Shown here: one piece after another, positions 22,425 to 36,520 of the stretch
Layout: each line of letters begins with the position of its first letter
Position numbering within the stretch: position 1 is the stretch's first letter
From: Heterodera schachtii
Taxonomy: Eukaryota; Nematoda; Chromadorea; Rhabditida; Heteroderidae
Assembly: GCA_023374025.1 (NCBI GenBank)
Contig: SIJG01000001.1
Span: 2,851,787 to 2,915,786 of the forward strand
Direction: 5' to 3'
Length of the DNA stretch: 64,000 nucleotides
Made by a program: the position numbers and the translations under genes
The notes under the pieces: generated by a model
Seen by the model: the letters and a program-made list of their open reading frames with translations, nothing else
The model's database searches: none
What the model was told of the DNA's origin: nothing

Positions 22425-23710
22425 CGTACCAGGTGTTTTCGACAGTGATTGGTTTCGACAGTAGTTGATTTCGACAGTAATTTTTAATTAATTTCTACAT
22501 GATTTATTGTATACATGAATTAATAGGCTCCATGACATTTCGCCAACTGGACATTTCGCCAACTAAGCCAAATTCGGACGTTTCGCCAACTAACCATAAT
22601 TCTGACATTTCGCCAACTGACATTTCGCCAACTTAACATCTCGCCAATTGACATCTCGCCAACTGAACATGTCGCCAACTAAGCCAAATTCGGACGTCTC
22701 GCCAACTCATCCAAAAAATGACATTTCGCCAACTAATTTTGCCATCTACTCTAAAATTGTTTTTTTCTCTAGAATAATAGTATAGTTTAATATAATGTGT
22801 ATCTATGAAAAAACAGGGCCCTCAGTGATTTTCCTGCTTATCATATCACTTATCAATTCATCGCAGTGACTGTATTTGATGAGACTCAGAATCCCTACGT
22901 ATCATCGTGCCTGGCAAAAAAAAAACAACTCATTCGGTTCTGTTCTGACATGAAATGTACAAAGGATTCTGATTCTCTGACCCAAGAAATAGAAAATTCA
23001 CTGCTCTGAATTGTTAAGAGAGCAGATATACATTTATATAATTTTTATTATCATTAAATCAATATAGACTAAAAAATTTGGTTATAGTTTAGTTGGCGAA
23101 ATGTCAATTGGCAAAACGTCCGAATCTGGCTTAGTTGGCGAAACGTCCGAATTTGGCTTAGTTGGCGAAATGTCACTTTTTGGGTGAGTTGGCGAAACGC
23201 CCGAATTTGGCTTAGTTGGCGAGATGTCAGTTGGCGAAATGTCAGTTGGCGAGATGTCCAGTTGGCGAAATGTCGGTACACCGAATTAATATTAATATAC
23301 AATTTGCATATACAAAATTTATAATTGAAGTAAGTAATAAAAAATAAGACTTGTATGATTTTTTTGCCAAAAATTTATCATTTTCACTTTTTCTATACAA
23401 ATATCTCCTGCTGGAATGTAGTCAAAAATACAACAAATCTATTAGATAAGATTCTCGAATCGTGTGGGAAAATCTGGTAATTAATGCCGGGTTTGACTGC
23501 CAAAATCAAACCTGCATGCTCTTAAGCAAGAATTCGAAAATCTCGAACCCCTTGCAATGTATAAGAGCCATGTTCTTATCATTTGAATTGTTAAAATTTA
23601 ACGAGATTATGTCATATAGAAAAATTTTAAAAAATAAGCTTTACTGTCGAAATCAATCACTGTCGAAACCAACACTGTCGAGATCACCACTGTCGAAAAC
23701 TAACAGCACC
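22425..23710. mobile_element. Middle element B (TTTCGACAGT arrays), nested in C
   Basis: Three TTTCGACAGT units on the left (22435-22481) and four inverted ACTGTCGAAA-type units on the right (23643-23699). The direct 8-bp repeat AAAAACAC flanks it (22417-22424, 23711-23718). Element A sits inside. Confidence 0.85.
22526..23282. mobile_element. Inner element A (ACATTTCGCCAACT arrays), nested in B
   Basis: About eight units near ACATTTCGCCAACT, some extended by AAGCCAAATTCGGACG, on the left (22533-22735), and the same number inverted on the right (23088-23275). The 8- to 9-bp direct repeat GAATTAATA flanks it (22517-22525, 23283-23291). The central 350 bp is AT-rich and non-coding. Confidence 0.9.
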
Positions 23711-24804
23711 AAAAACACGAGTCTATAGCAGTTCGTACAATGGCAATTCGTACAAATGCGTTTTGTACAATAGGCAGTTCGTACAATGGGACCTTCGTAT
23801 TTTTTTTTAATTGCTAACTTAGAAAACCCTGGACCCAAATATAATATAAAATACCAAAATAAACTAAGAATTCTATACAAGATGGCGACCAAAGTTCGAA
23901 CAAGTTTTTGGTTCCCAAGTGATCCGAATCTGTCTCTAGACAAACTTCACATAGTGAAAATGAATAAATTTATTAACATTAACAAAAAAAATCATTACGG
24001 AACATGGACAATGAACCATCAAAATTCTCGAAATCCTTCAATTTTGCTGAATGTCCGGTACTTTTTCACTTTACGCAACATAAAATTTTTTTAAATTATT
24101 TTTTTTGGAGTTTTCGGGGTCGCTGATCACCAATATGACATTCATTTCAAACAATTCCGAAACCGGACCCGAATTCAAACAAAAAATCGAAAATTTAATT
24201 TTTCGCATTTTTCGTCTAAAAATGGTTTAATGACCTTTTATTGCATGAGTGGATAGCTTTCAGTTTGTTTCCATGTTTTTAAGTCGTTTTTAGACAAAAA
24301 ATGAGAAATTGGAAACGAAAAATGAGAAATTGGAAAAATTAAATTTTCGATTTTTTGTTCGAATTCGGGTCCGGGTTTCGGAATTGTTCGAAATGAATGT
24401 TATATTCGTGATCAGCGACCACGAACGCCGTCACCAGGCCATGGATTTATTTCACCATTGTTGTTGCATTTCGCGTCTGCCAAAATTTTCATAATTACGC
24501 CGTCCTGCATGGTGTATCGCTTTTGTCACATGCGAATGAAATGGCGAGCAGCTCAGATCGGGCAGCGTCCATCGTCAGTCGGTGCTTTCATTGATTTCAC
24601 AGATGAAGTCCGGGAGGGCAGGGTGGTGGCAGAGACCTTTCTAAAATATAATATTTTTTAATTTAACCCATTAAATGCAGATGGGTTACCTCCAGTCCAT
24701 TGTTTGTATGAGCGAGGGCAAATGTGGCCTGCGAGTGCATGTTTGGACATTTCGAGGCTTGGACATTTCAAAGCTTGGACACTTTGTAGGGGCGCCGAAA
24801 TAAC

Positions 24805-26027
24805 AATTTAAAAGCAAAATTTCGCAAAAAGGAGCATGCGAAGACGGAGCTTCGTAATAAGCGACCTAGAAAGCCTTTGGAAATAATTTTTCATGATTTT
24901 TGAAAAAAAAATTTTCAAAAAGGTCGGGTACCAACGGCAATATTAATTACTAGGGCTGGGAATTTAAGTCAAATGACTTTTTTGTGACTCTAAATGGCCT
25001 TAAAATGACTAAAAAAGTGTTCTAAACTTTGTTTGAAGCTCCATCATGCATTTTTGTGACTTTTTTTTATTACTTTTTTACACTTTTTGGGCTTTTTACA
25101 TATGACTTTTTTGAGTTTTGCGACTTTTTTCGTGATTTTTTTGACTTTTTGAGGCAAAATTTGATTTTAGTGAAGAAAATATCGAAAAACACAAAGAAAA
25201 TTCCGAAAAATATTCAATCGATAAAAAGGCAATGAAACCTGAATGAATTTTTTCTTAATTGTTGGAAGAATCTCTTTTATGCCTATTTAGGTACCTGTTT
25301 ATAAAATTAATTGCCTAAAAATATAATCAAAATATTATTCTATAAATTATTAAAATGAATTCCAATCCCGCAGCGGGATCCTTTGAAATTTCCGGTCTCT
25401 AATCTAAACCTTTGCCTTTTTAGGCTTAATTTTGTACGGATTTTTTTTTTTAAATGATAAAATATGTGTCAATTAAAAAAATATGAGGAATCATATTTTG
25501 TCGATAGTAAACCCATGAGATAATGAGTATGTAAATAGCGGCAATCATCATAAGTCATAAGTAGAGACCGGATTTTGAGGCATATGCCTTTTTTTTTTGC
25601 TAATTTGCTACGGCCTAATTATGCATGAAAAACGAGTTTTTAACTTAGTTTGAAGCTTCTAGCTTGAACTTTTTGGTGCCTTTTTTTGCGATTTTGGTGC
25701 TTTTCGGGGGTTTGGTAAAAGACTTTTCCACCAGTGTAAAATATAAACTAAAGAAAATATTTCCAAAGGTCAGGAGCGGTCTCATGTTGTCTTAGAGGGG
25801 GTACCACCCCTTTTTTGTTTTTCACATCACTTTTTTCTGCACGCTTTTACCAAATTTTTGGGAAAGAAGGGGGTCCGGCGGTGCCGATAGGCGCCGCCGG
25901 TAAAAATTTTGTAATTTTAATGCTATTTGTTAACATAACAGATTTGTTCACAAAAAAAGTTGATTTTGGAATTACTAGGCTCAATTTGTTAACGGATTTT
26001 CTTTAAAAAATGATAAATAGGGCTGTG
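24805..26027. other. Repeat mosaic
   Basis: Orphan element ends occur at about 24952 (TAGGGCTGGGAATTTAAG with AAATGACT units), 25396 (CCGGTCTCTA) and 25562 (TAGAGACCGGATTTTGAGGCA). A GGCGGTGCCGATAGGCGCCGCCGG motif lies at 25876. No gene recognised. Confidence 0.5.
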
Positions 26028-26634
26028 ACTTTTAGTGACCAAAAATCTTGAAATAGTTAACTAAAATAGTGAGCAAAAATGCCAAAATAGTGACAAAATA
26101 GTGACAAAAAGTCCAAAATAATGACGAATAGTGACATAATTTTTAGCCAAAATTAAGCAAAAATAATTTTTATTCACTGATTGCAGTTGCAAATGAGGTA
26201 CATTTCCTTTCTAATATTTTCTCAGCAAAAATTGACATTTTTTAAACCAAAAATTTTGCCAAGAAAAAGGGAAATTTTTTATGAAAATTATCCAATTCTT
26301 AGTGGTATTTTTTGAAAAATTTTTTAGGTCAATTCTTAGGGGTGCCTTTTTTGAAAAAAAATTTTAGGTCGATTCTTAGGGGTGTATTTTTCGTTTTTAT
26401 TGCATTTTTGTTAAGGAATTTTCCAAAAAATGCCAAAAAAGTGAAAAAATAGTGACAAAACGCCAAAATAGTGACTTTTAACTATTTTAGTGACGAAACG
26501 CCAAAATAGTGATTTCTAGTGACCAATAGTTACATCAGAATCGAAAAATTTCAACGCAGAAATGCGTTTTTTGAGCTCCATTCTTCAAAACAATTGAGCA
26601 AAAAAATAGTTAAAACCTAAAAGTCACAGCCCTA
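26028..26634. mobile_element. hAT-like MITE with AATAGTGACAAAA arrays
   Basis: Inverted ends TAGGGCTGTGACTTTTAG / CTAAAAGTCACAGCCCTA, flanked by the direct 8-bp repeat ATGATAAA (26020-26027, 26635-26642). The outer 100 bp on each side are runs of AAAATAGTGAC units. No ORF. Confidence 0.9.
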
Positions 26635-26737
26635 ATGATAAAATATAGTTAGTAAAAAATATATGAAAATTTATTTTTAGTCGATAGGAAACCCATGAAT
26701 ACACCAATAAAAAAAATTCAAAATATTTTAATTCCTG

Positions 26738-26797
26738 TAGAGGGATTGAACCAAGGAACAGTAATAGAAAACAAAGAAGATTAGCACTAGGCCATTT
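26738..26797 (-). repeat. tRNA-like remnant
   Basis: Minus strand: TGGCCTAGTGC (A-box type) and TGGTTCAATCC (perfect B box) at plausible spacing. Stems are imperfect; probably a tRNA pseudogene or SINE head. Confidence 0.5.
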
Positions 26798-27012
26798 TCA
26801 TAGTTATTGGTGTCACTTTTATATAATATACACAGCGGCCCAATTTTGGGCTCCCAGAAATGCATGTGTGGCGAAGTGGTATTTGTAAGATAGTAAAGGG
26901 ATCGGCGCGGCCAGTTCGGCGCCCTATGTAAAATGGCTTTTTCGGCGCCAGTGTTTAAAAATCCCAAAAAATTTTCAAAAAGTTTTAATTTGCCTTTCAT
27001 TGTGCATATAAC

Positions 27013-27715
27013 TAGGGTTGTAAATTATATGGACTAATAAACGCTAAATATGGACATAAAATAGGGACTAAAAAAGCCCGAAACATTGACTAAAAAGCCC
27101 AAAAATGGCCAAATATAGACCAAAATATGGACTAAAAAATGCCAAAATATATGGTGTAAACCCTCAAAAATCCCAAAAAAAGTGTGTATATTTAATATTT
27201 GCTTAAATAAACTTAAAAAGTACAATAAACAACAAAAAATGGATTTAAAACTTAAAAATGCAAATTTTTTTAATTGTTGTTCGTTGTATAAAAAATACCT
27301 CCAAGATTGCCAAAATTTCGAAAAAATTCTCATTAAAAAAAGAAATGTTCGCAAAAAAATGGCAAAAATTTTTATTAAAAATGCCAAAATGACGACGAAA
27401 ATTCAAATTTTTCGTATTTTTGTGGGTGTAATTTTTAAAAAATTTCCAAAAAGTCTATCTTTAGGGGTGTATTTTTCGCTTTTTTTTTTTTGCATTTTTC
27501 TTGTGAAAATTTTCTAAAAATGGCCAAAATATGGACTAAAAACACAAAAATGGCGAAATATGGATTTATTCCCGAAAACCCCAAAAATATGGATTTATAT
27601 GGACTAAAAACCTTCACAAAAGCAAAATTTTAACGCAGAAATGCTATTTTTGAGCCCCTTTCTTCATAGCATATGCGTAGAAAAAATATGTTAATCCATA
27701 TAATTTACAACCCTA
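27013..27715. mobile_element. hAT-like MITE with ATATGGACTAAAAA arrays
   Basis: Inverted ends TAGGGTTGTAAATTATATGG and its complement, flanked by the direct 8-bp repeat CATATAAC (27005-27012, 27716-27723). Arrays of ATATGGACTAAAAA-type units lie inside both ends. The interior shares an AGGGGTGTATTTTTCG motif with the element at 26028. Confidence 0.9.
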
Positions 27716-28260
27716 CATATAACTTATGCCATTTTCTTTCAAAGTACCGTGCTAATGCAATGTTGAGCAATGGTGCTTACCAGGGGTGTTGCAAAGGGAA
27801 AAATAAAAAGCGAAAGGCGAAAAGCGAAACCAAAATAAAAAGCGAAAAGGCGAAAGCGAAATGCCTAAAAAAGCGAAATAGCGAAAGGCGAAAAGGCGAA
27901 ATTTTTTCCAACAATTAGATGAATTTAAAAGACTAAAAAATTCACATTTTATTGTGCTTAACTGTTTTTTATCGTAGATTTTTGTATAGAAATTTATAAA
28001 ACGCATATTTCATTTTTTGAAAATCGAGACTCAAAAAATTTACAATGTTAGCGGTACGCTTTTCAAAATGGGGGCGGCGCCGCCGGGAAAAATTTTGAAA
28101 ATTTGGATGGCTCTGTTAACAGATTTGTCCAAAAAATGATAGAGTTTTGCAATTTTGAGAGAATTTTTTTTTTGAATATTACTATTTTTGGCCCGGCGAT
28201 GCCGATAGGTAGCGCCAGGCGAATTTTAAAATTAAAAAAAAATTAAATTAAAAAAGAAAT

Positions 28261-28333
28261 CGTCAACCGGCATCGAACTCTTGACAGAAAAGAATGTCAA
28301 GGTTGCTGCACTAACCACTAAACCAGACTACAG
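28261..28333 (-). repeat. tRNA-like segment inside element J
   Basis: Minus strand: TGGTTTAGTGGTTAGTGC (A box) and GAGTTCGATGCC (B-box type) at tRNA-like spacing. It is repeated, truncated, at 36360-36400. A tRNA-derived SINE head captured by the element is the simplest reading. Confidence 0.6.
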
Positions 28334-29200
28334 GGCGCTATGTAATTTCGACACTGGGTAAATTCGACACTGAGTATTTTCGACACTAAGTAATTTCGAC
28401 ACTACGTTTTCGATATAGAGAAATTTCGACACTGAACTATTTCAAAAACTTTCACTGTTTTCCAGCATTTTTGACACTGGACCATTTCGACAGTGAGTAA
28501 ATTCGACACTATTGAGAATTTTTAAAAATAATAAGAAATTTTAAAAGTTGTTAGTATTTAGGTATGATAAATTTTCCTATTTCATTTTCTAATTCGTACT
28601 TTTTAAAAGGTTAGGTTGGTATAACTGAGTAAAATGTCAACCCCAGTGTCAGTGTTAGACAAAATAACTCATAATGCCAAATAGTGATATTTTGGGGCGC
28701 TAATTCAAAAAAACTGAAACTGATCAGCCAGTGATCATTGCCTTTTTTGTATTGGTTGTTCTGATCATTCGAACTTGCGCATCTCCAATTAACAAAATAA
28801 TGTGGCTACAAATAGATTCAAACTCACAATTTTTTGATTGTCAAATTCTTTAGCACTCACTTCTTTTCCAAAAAATTAGTTAACAATTTTTTTTGGTTAG
28901 TTGGAGATGCGCAATTTTTACCGTTTTACTCAGTTATACCAACCTAACCTTTTAAAAAGTACGAATTAGAAAATGAAATAGGACAACTTTCAAAATTTCT
29001 TATTATTTTTAAAAATTCTCAATAGTGTCGAATTTACTCACTGTCGAAATGGTCCAGTGTCGAAAATGCTGGAAAACAGTGAAAGTTTTTGAAATAGTTC
29101 AGTGTCGAAATTTCTCTATGTCGAAAACGTAATGTAGAAATTACTTAGTGTCGAAAATACTCAGTGTCGAATTTACCCAGTGTCGAAATTACCAGCCACG
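28334..29200. mobile_element. Long-armed foldback element with TTTCGACACTG arrays, nested in J
   Basis: Arms of about 300 bp (28346-28645 and 28925-29195) are near-perfect inverted copies with a unit close to TTTCGACACTGAGTA repeated seven to nine times in the outer half. The inner half of each arm is unique sequence. The direct 8-bp repeat GACTACAG flanks it (28326-28333, 29201-29208). The loop (28803-28860) holds a further degenerate A/B-box remnant. Confidence 0.9.
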
Positions 29201-29474
29201 GACTACAGATAAACAAAACCAAATTTTACTTTATTTCATAAAAATTTGGTAAAAACTAAGTTAATTTTTTGCTTTTTCTCCCACGAAAATGCATTTGTTT
29301 ATTTTAAAAACCCAATCTTTAGGGGTGTACTTTTATTTCGCTTTTTAGCAAAAAAGCGAAAAGGCGAAAGCGAAAGGCCCCAAAAAGCGAAATAGCGAAA
29401 AGCGAAACTTGCAACAGCCCTGGTGCTTACCTATTGTGGTCCCTAATCAACTTTTATGTTTTGGTTCAAAATCA

Positions 29475-29666
29475 CCAATCGGGGGGTTTTCGAGGGTGCT
29501 GATCACAATCTGACCATAGGTTTGCCTAATTCAGAACCCCGGATTTAGATTTCGATTTTAAAAAATTTCATTCGAATGATACCAAGATTGTTGGATTTGG
29601 ATGACAAAGAAAAAAGTTATAGTGTAAAAACATGTGCTGGCGCCCAACCGTGCGCGCCCAACTGAG
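29475..29666. mobile_element. Repeat half-copies upstream of sem-5
   Basis: A half copy of the GGGGTCGCTGATCAC family (29480-29560) is followed by the right half of a foldback element: the TTGTTGGATTTGGATGAC core and two GCGCCCAACCGTGC-type units ending CAACTGAGGTAGACCG at 29671. The left half is missing. It ends about 155 bp before the sem-5 start codon. Confidence 0.65.
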
Positions 29667-29828
29667 GTAGACCGTGAACTTTTCCTCGGAATCGCTTGAA
29701 ATGCACTTTTGCAACTGCATTATTGAATTCATTAATCTGCCTTTTATATTAATAGATTACCTATTTTCCAAAACATTTTCATTGTTGCTCATTTATTCCC
29801 TGTGTCCGTTTCACTTTCTCAATTTGGC

Positions 29829-31993
<2,165 letters not shown>

Positions 31994-32762
31994 GGTCGTG
32001 CCAAAACCTTTTCCATCTCCGTCCTTGTCGTCTACCGCAACCTGCCTTTCCACGGCTTTCTCACATTATTATATTTTTGTTTTGCTTGTCATTTATTTCA
32101 CTGTGTTCATTCATTTTTTTCTTCGCATTTGTAATCGCAAAAGACAAATTTCCTGTTCATGACCCCCAAATAAAATATTATTTCTAGCTTCAAAACGTGC
32201 AGAGCCTTGCTGTTAGAATAAAAACATGCTGCATATTTGGTCAAGTGATACTATTGTTTGTCCCCCCCCCCCCTTTAATTTTAATAGAAATGAGTTTTTC
32301 GGGGTCGCTGATCATGTTTCTGATATTCGGAACCCCTGCCCCGAATTCGGACAAAAGCGCGAAATTGGACTCGTAAAACCAATCAAAACCCGTACCAAAA
32401 AAGATTACTTTATTCTGAGAAAGGACTGACTTAAAAACTTTCACTTACATCAGCCACAACGATGCAATTTTGAAAAATGTACAATTACTATCGATGTTGG
32501 ATTTGGGAGCACTTCGAAAATGATTTGGTGTTAGTTCACGGATAAATACAATCGTGGTAATGTTGGGAATGCGTTTCGTTTGGTTGTTACAAATAAGAAG
32601 CAAAAGAGGCTGTGTCTAATCAGTTAGGTACTAATTGGAAAAGAAATATTCAATCAGCCTCTAATGCATGAAATTCATCTTGCGAAAAATGAATAAATGA
32701 TAATTTGGGAAATTTTCTCGACCCAAAAGCATGTTCCATCTGAACAGATCCAAGCACACAAA

Positions 32763-33943
32763 TCAGTTGAAATAATAGGACAATGCTCTCTCCTCGTAAT
32801 TGTCGTGCGCCTTCCATACCTTTCGGCAAATGCAATATCTAAAAATATCAAATAAAACACAATACCCAAAAATAACAAATAAAACAATGTTTAAGAGGTC
32901 GGCCGACCAACGCAACTTCCCCCCCCCCACATTATATGGCAAAAGCCTTGACTGCTCCTTCCTCATTTTTATTGAATAAGGGCGTCTTTTAACCCCTGGT
33001 AAAAAGCCGGTCAAATCCATCATTTCTCTTCCCGCGGAATTGGATTGGATTAAGAGTTAAAGACCGATTCGTGCATTATTCTTGACTCAAATGTTTTTGA
33101 TTAAAACACTTACCCAATCGCGGCGCCAAGAAAGAAAGTGACAAGGTTCGAGAAGACGAATCCAAAGATCACATCGAATCGCAAAAACACCGATTTTCGG
33201 CTCGCCGTCTTCTTCAGAATTGAACGGTTAGATGATTTGGATTTGAACTCAAATTCAGAGCTCTCTGGCTCGGGACTGTTCGGTGGGGTGGTGAGCGTGG
33301 AACCGATTTGCGCACCGCAGTTTTTGCTTTTGGCGCCAGACCTAAACCACACCAATACAATGGTATAAAACAATAAACCATGATTTTGATGATTTAAAGA
33401 AAAATTAATTGCCCTCAATCGAACTAAAAAGGCAATACTTCTGAGCAGCATTTCCCGTCTCTGAGCGGGCCGACCAGTCCCAGAGCCAATCGCTAGGCTT
33501 TGCTCCGTCAGCAAAGGGCAGAATGTCCTTGACCAAGCGGTATTTGACCTGCTCCAGCGACGTCTCGAACTCGACGTGCGGACTCTGCAGACTGACCGGG
33601 CTGAGTCGCGAGTCTCTGGTCACGCTATTTTCGCCTCCGCTCGCACTGTCCAACATTACGGCCTCAATGCTGCTGCACAGACTTGCCCGACTCGGGGCCA
33701 ACTCCACCCATGACTCCACTTGGTTTTCTTACAAAAAGAGAAAATTAAAAAATACAATATGACATTCCTAATTATATGTTCACCTTGGACACTGTCAGTG
33801 TCATCGGTTGCGGAAGGCAATGTTGGAGCAGAAGTTGGAGGCCCAAATGCAAGGCCAGCAGCCGCCAAATTACTACCGCTTCCGTGTCCAGTGCCCAACT
33901 TCTTTGTGTTAAATAAGTCGGGTTGACGATTGAAGAAGGACAT
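32763..33943 (-). CDS. dct-1: BNIP3/NIX family mitophagy receptor (DCT-1), 247 aa
   Basis: Exons (minus): 33784-33943, 33439-33718, 33114-33341, 32763-32838; phases agree. The protein contains SWVELAPS and [11 protein letters not shown] (the conserved BNIP3 box with BH3-like region), DWLWDWSAR, and a C-terminal transmembrane helix ([20 protein letters not shown] then GAAIG) followed by a short tail. BNIP3 proteins insert in the outer mitochondrial membrane by this helix and recruit autophagy machinery through an N-terminal W-x-x-L/I motif. The W of SWVEL is the expected anchor of that motif. It is convergent with sem-5, about 770 bp apart. A GGGGTCGCTGATCAC-family repeat lies between the two genes. 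Confidence 0.9.
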
Positions 33944-34484
33944 TGTGGCAATAATAAATGGTATGTATAAATTATAAAAGCGATTTTTGCACTAAAATTT
34001 AGAAAAAATTATAATTAAAAATAAGATATCGAGATTAATTAAAATAAACAATAAATTTGTAATAGTAACAAGCATGTGATTTATCATCAATTATTGGTTG
34101 ATATTTGTATAAATGAAGTCGAGAAGAGGAAAAGAAGCGAGGAAAAGAAGCGAGGAAAAGAAGCGAATGTGTGCGTAGAAAGGAAAGACAGGCAAACGGA
34201 GAGAGAGAGAGAGAAGAGAAACAATGGTAAACGAAGAAATAGCATATGCTTTTAATGAAACGTAACCAAGAAAAGAGAAAGGGACAAAATTCAATTACAT
34301 ATAAAAATGCTTTTGTTTCGGTGAGAAATTCACGACGAATGGTGAGGCGTCGGCAACAATTCTAAACAAAGTTACAGACTTGGTCTCTTCTTTTGGAATA
34401 TGTATTTGTCTCAGGTTCGGTTTCGAGTCTCGGTCTCGCATTTTCAGTCTCTTTCTTGATTTTCCATTATCGAGCCGAGACTAC
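33944..34484. other. 5' flank of dct-1
   Basis: AT-rich, with three tandem copies of a GAGGAAAAGAAGC unit near 34130-34165 and a GA run at 34199-34215. It may hold the dct-1 promoter on the minus strand; no defined motif recognised. Confidence 0.4.
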
Positions 34485-34944
34485 ACGGACTCGCTCAGTT
34501 CGGCATCACAGTTCGGCCCTCACGGTTCGGCCGTCACGATTCGGCCGGCACGGTTCGGCCCCAGCGTGTTTTTCCACGATAGCTTTTTATTTATAATCCA
34601 AATCCAATAATCTTGGTATCTTTCGAAAGCTCTTAACATGCTTTATTAGCCTTGCTAAAAAACAAAAAAATTTTAAGCCTGGAAAAAATTTATTAAGAAA
34701 AAACTTCAAAAATTTCGACTTTTTCGAAATTTTCATGTATAACTTTTTTGGTAATTGTCTAATCGCTAAGCAATAGCTTAGAAAAAGCTTCTAAACATGT
34801 TAAGCTTTCGAATGATACCAACAATGTTGGATTTGGATTACAAAGAAAAAAGTTATAGAAAGTTATATTGGAAAAACACGCTGGGGCCGAACCGTGCCGG
34901 CCGAATCGTACGGCCGAACCGTGCCGGCCGAACTGAGGTAAACC
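34485..34944. mobile_element. Foldback element with CACGGTTCGGCC arrays
   Basis: Units CACGGTTCGGCC (left, about 34495-34562) and inverted GGCCGAACCGTG (right, 34887-34938). The hairpin core has TTGGTATC(A)TTTCGAAAGC and CATGTTAAGCTTTCGAATG. Flanks GAGACTAC (34477-34484) and GAGAATAC (34945-34952) match at 7 of 8 positions. Confidence 0.8.
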
Positions 34945-35138
34945 GAGAATACTTGTACCAAAGCCAAATCTCACAAATGGACGCCTCTTGGTATGTAACG
35001 AATCCGAAAATCTCGGTTTCTAATGTTTAAATCAGATCGAATTTTATTCCCGGGATTGGAAACAACCCGGAGCGAGAGAACTGCAATGGAGCCAAAATTT
35101 CGTGTTTTTTTTCCCGCGGCACCATGGATGAGTTGTCT

Positions 35139-35420
35139 ATCAGGGATGTTGCAAATTGAAAAATAAAAAGCGAAATTTGCGAAAGTAAAATAAAAAGCGA
35201 AAAGGCGAAAGTGAAATGCCCAAAAAAAGCGAAAAATGCGAAACTTGCGTAAGGCGAAATTTTTTTCCAAAAATTAGATGAATTTGACAGACTTAAAAAT
35301 TCGCCTTTTAATTCTTAACTGTTCTGTTTATTTGCTTTTATTTTTATTTGATTTTATTTTTATTTATTTTTTATCTAGATTTTTATAAAGAAAATTATAA
35401 AACGCATATTTCACTTTTTG
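35139..35420. mobile_element. Orphan left end related to element J
   Basis: CAGGGATGTTGCAAATTG followed by GCGAAA-rich units and an interior (ATTTTTATAAAG ... TTTTTGAAAATCGAG) shared with 27781-28040. The right end is not present here. Confidence 0.6.
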
Positions 35421-35623
35421 AAAATCGAGGCTCAAAAATTGGTACTTCCGGGTTATGTCGCCCCTCCTCAAAAAAATTCCAAAATTCGTAATTTGGGGTT
35501 TCCAACGTCGCTGATCACGAATATGATATTTATTTTAACATCTGATGACTTTTAATCATAGATTTGACAAAATATCTATGATTTTAGAAAAATATTTAAA
35601 ATTCAATTAAATCATGAAAAGAG

Positions 35624-36015
35624 TCAGACGGGTGGCATAAAGGCAGCGATATTGCGCAAAATCTCGTCAAATTCATCAACATTTCGTCGCTTAACGTCCT
35701 GCCGCCACAAAAAATAATTTATGTGTGAAAATTGTAAAATTAATTTATGCGCTTTTCTGTCCCCAATTGGCCAAAACTGGCCAGGGGGGAGGGGGGGGGG
35801 GGGGGGTCCGATCATTCCTTGCACTCTTTTGTCCCAAATCCTCTAAACAACCACAAAAAAAATTGGCCAAAAATGCCGTATAATTTCGAATCTCTTCTTC
35901 CGCACTGCGCGAATGAATTGGGCGCTGCTGAATTTCTGAAAAATGCCGGGATTCTTCATCGGGCTCGGCAATGCCACTGCGGATCAGAAATGCGGCAGTC
36001 CACCAGCAGTAGTCG
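35624..36015 (-). CDS. Fragment of an unrecognised protein gene (two exons)
   Basis: Minus strand: 35624-35698 reads DVKRRNVDEFDEILRNI then AAFMPPV and a stop, behind a good GGCAG acceptor. About 35860-36015 reads as an open exon with DYCWWTAAFLIRSGIAEPDE and further acidic/polar sequence. Codon use is unlike the AT-rich surroundings. The two could be joined through the intervening G-run intron, but the donor is uncertain. A copy of the GGGGTCGCTGATCAC family lies on each side. No family recognised; a decayed gene caught between repeats is possible. Confidence 0.35.
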
Positions 36016-36119
36016 CGGTAAAGTACTACCATTAAAATAAATATCATATTCGTGATCAGCGACGTTGGAAACCCCAATTTTGGAATTTTTTTGAGGGGGG
36101 GCGACATAACACGTAAGTA

Positions 36120-36520
36120 CCCAAAAATTTATAATTTTTCGGTGCGCTTTTCAAAAACATTTTCGGAAACAAGGGGTGGGGGCGGCGCCGCCGGGAAAAA
36201 TTTTGAAAATTTGGATGGATCTGTCCAAAAAATGATAGATTTTTGCAATTTTGAGAGAATTTTTTTTTTGAATAATTACGATTTTTGGGCCCGGCGATGC
36301 CGATAGGTAGCGCCAGGCGAATTTTAAAATTAAAAAAAAATTAAATTAAAAAAGAAATCGTCAACCGGCATCGAAATCCTGACAGAAAATAATGTCCAAA
36401 TTTTACTTTATTTCATAAAAATTTGGTAAGAATTTTTTTTGTTAATTTTTTGCTTTTTCTCCCACGAAAATGCATTTGTTTATTTTAAAAACCCAATCTT
36501 TAGGGGTGTACTTTTTTATC
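36120..36520. repeat. Second copy of the element J interior, without the nested insertion
   Basis: Closely matches 28045-28300 and then 29214-29335 but lacks the 3' half of the tRNA-like segment and everything between. It helps to delimit the insertion in J. Confidence 0.75.

Larger units (their letters stand above)
22357..24796. mobile_element. Outer element C (CGAAATGTCCAAG arrays), hosting elements B and A
   Basis: Left array at 22369-22409 (ATGTCCAAGCCTCGAA units), inverted right array at 24738-24783. Flanks are the direct 8-bp repeat GAAATAAC (22349-22356 and 24797-24804). Element B inserted 68 bp from its left end. The rest of its interior contains a solo TTCGTACAAT array (23730-23790), a palindrome of the GGGGTCGCTGATCAC family (24105-24425) and a GC-balanced stretch (24425-24640) that I could not assign to a gene. 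Confidence 0.8.
27781..29422. mobile_element. hAT-like element J with GCGAAAAGGCGAAA arrays and a tRNA-like interior
   Basis: Ends CAGGGGTGTTGCAA and TTGCAACAGCCCTG, flanked by the direct 8-bp repeat GTGCTTAC (27773-27780, 29423-29430). GCGAAA-rich units run at 27797-27900 and 29338-29407. The interior carries a GGCGCC-rich block, a tRNA-like segment and, inserted in it, the element at 28334-29200. A related interior without these ends is at about 36120-36520. Confidence 0.9.

Noticed and set aside
22526..23282. Array of short repeats resembling a CRISPR
   Set aside because: Units are inverted between the two sides, spacers are absent or are repeat variants, and the host genome is eukaryotic; target duplications show a mobile element.
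24309..24661. Possible exon in the GC-balanced stretch inside element C
   Set aside because: Open for about 65 codons but no recognisable motif, no convincing splice pair and located inside a mobile element; left unannotated as a gene.
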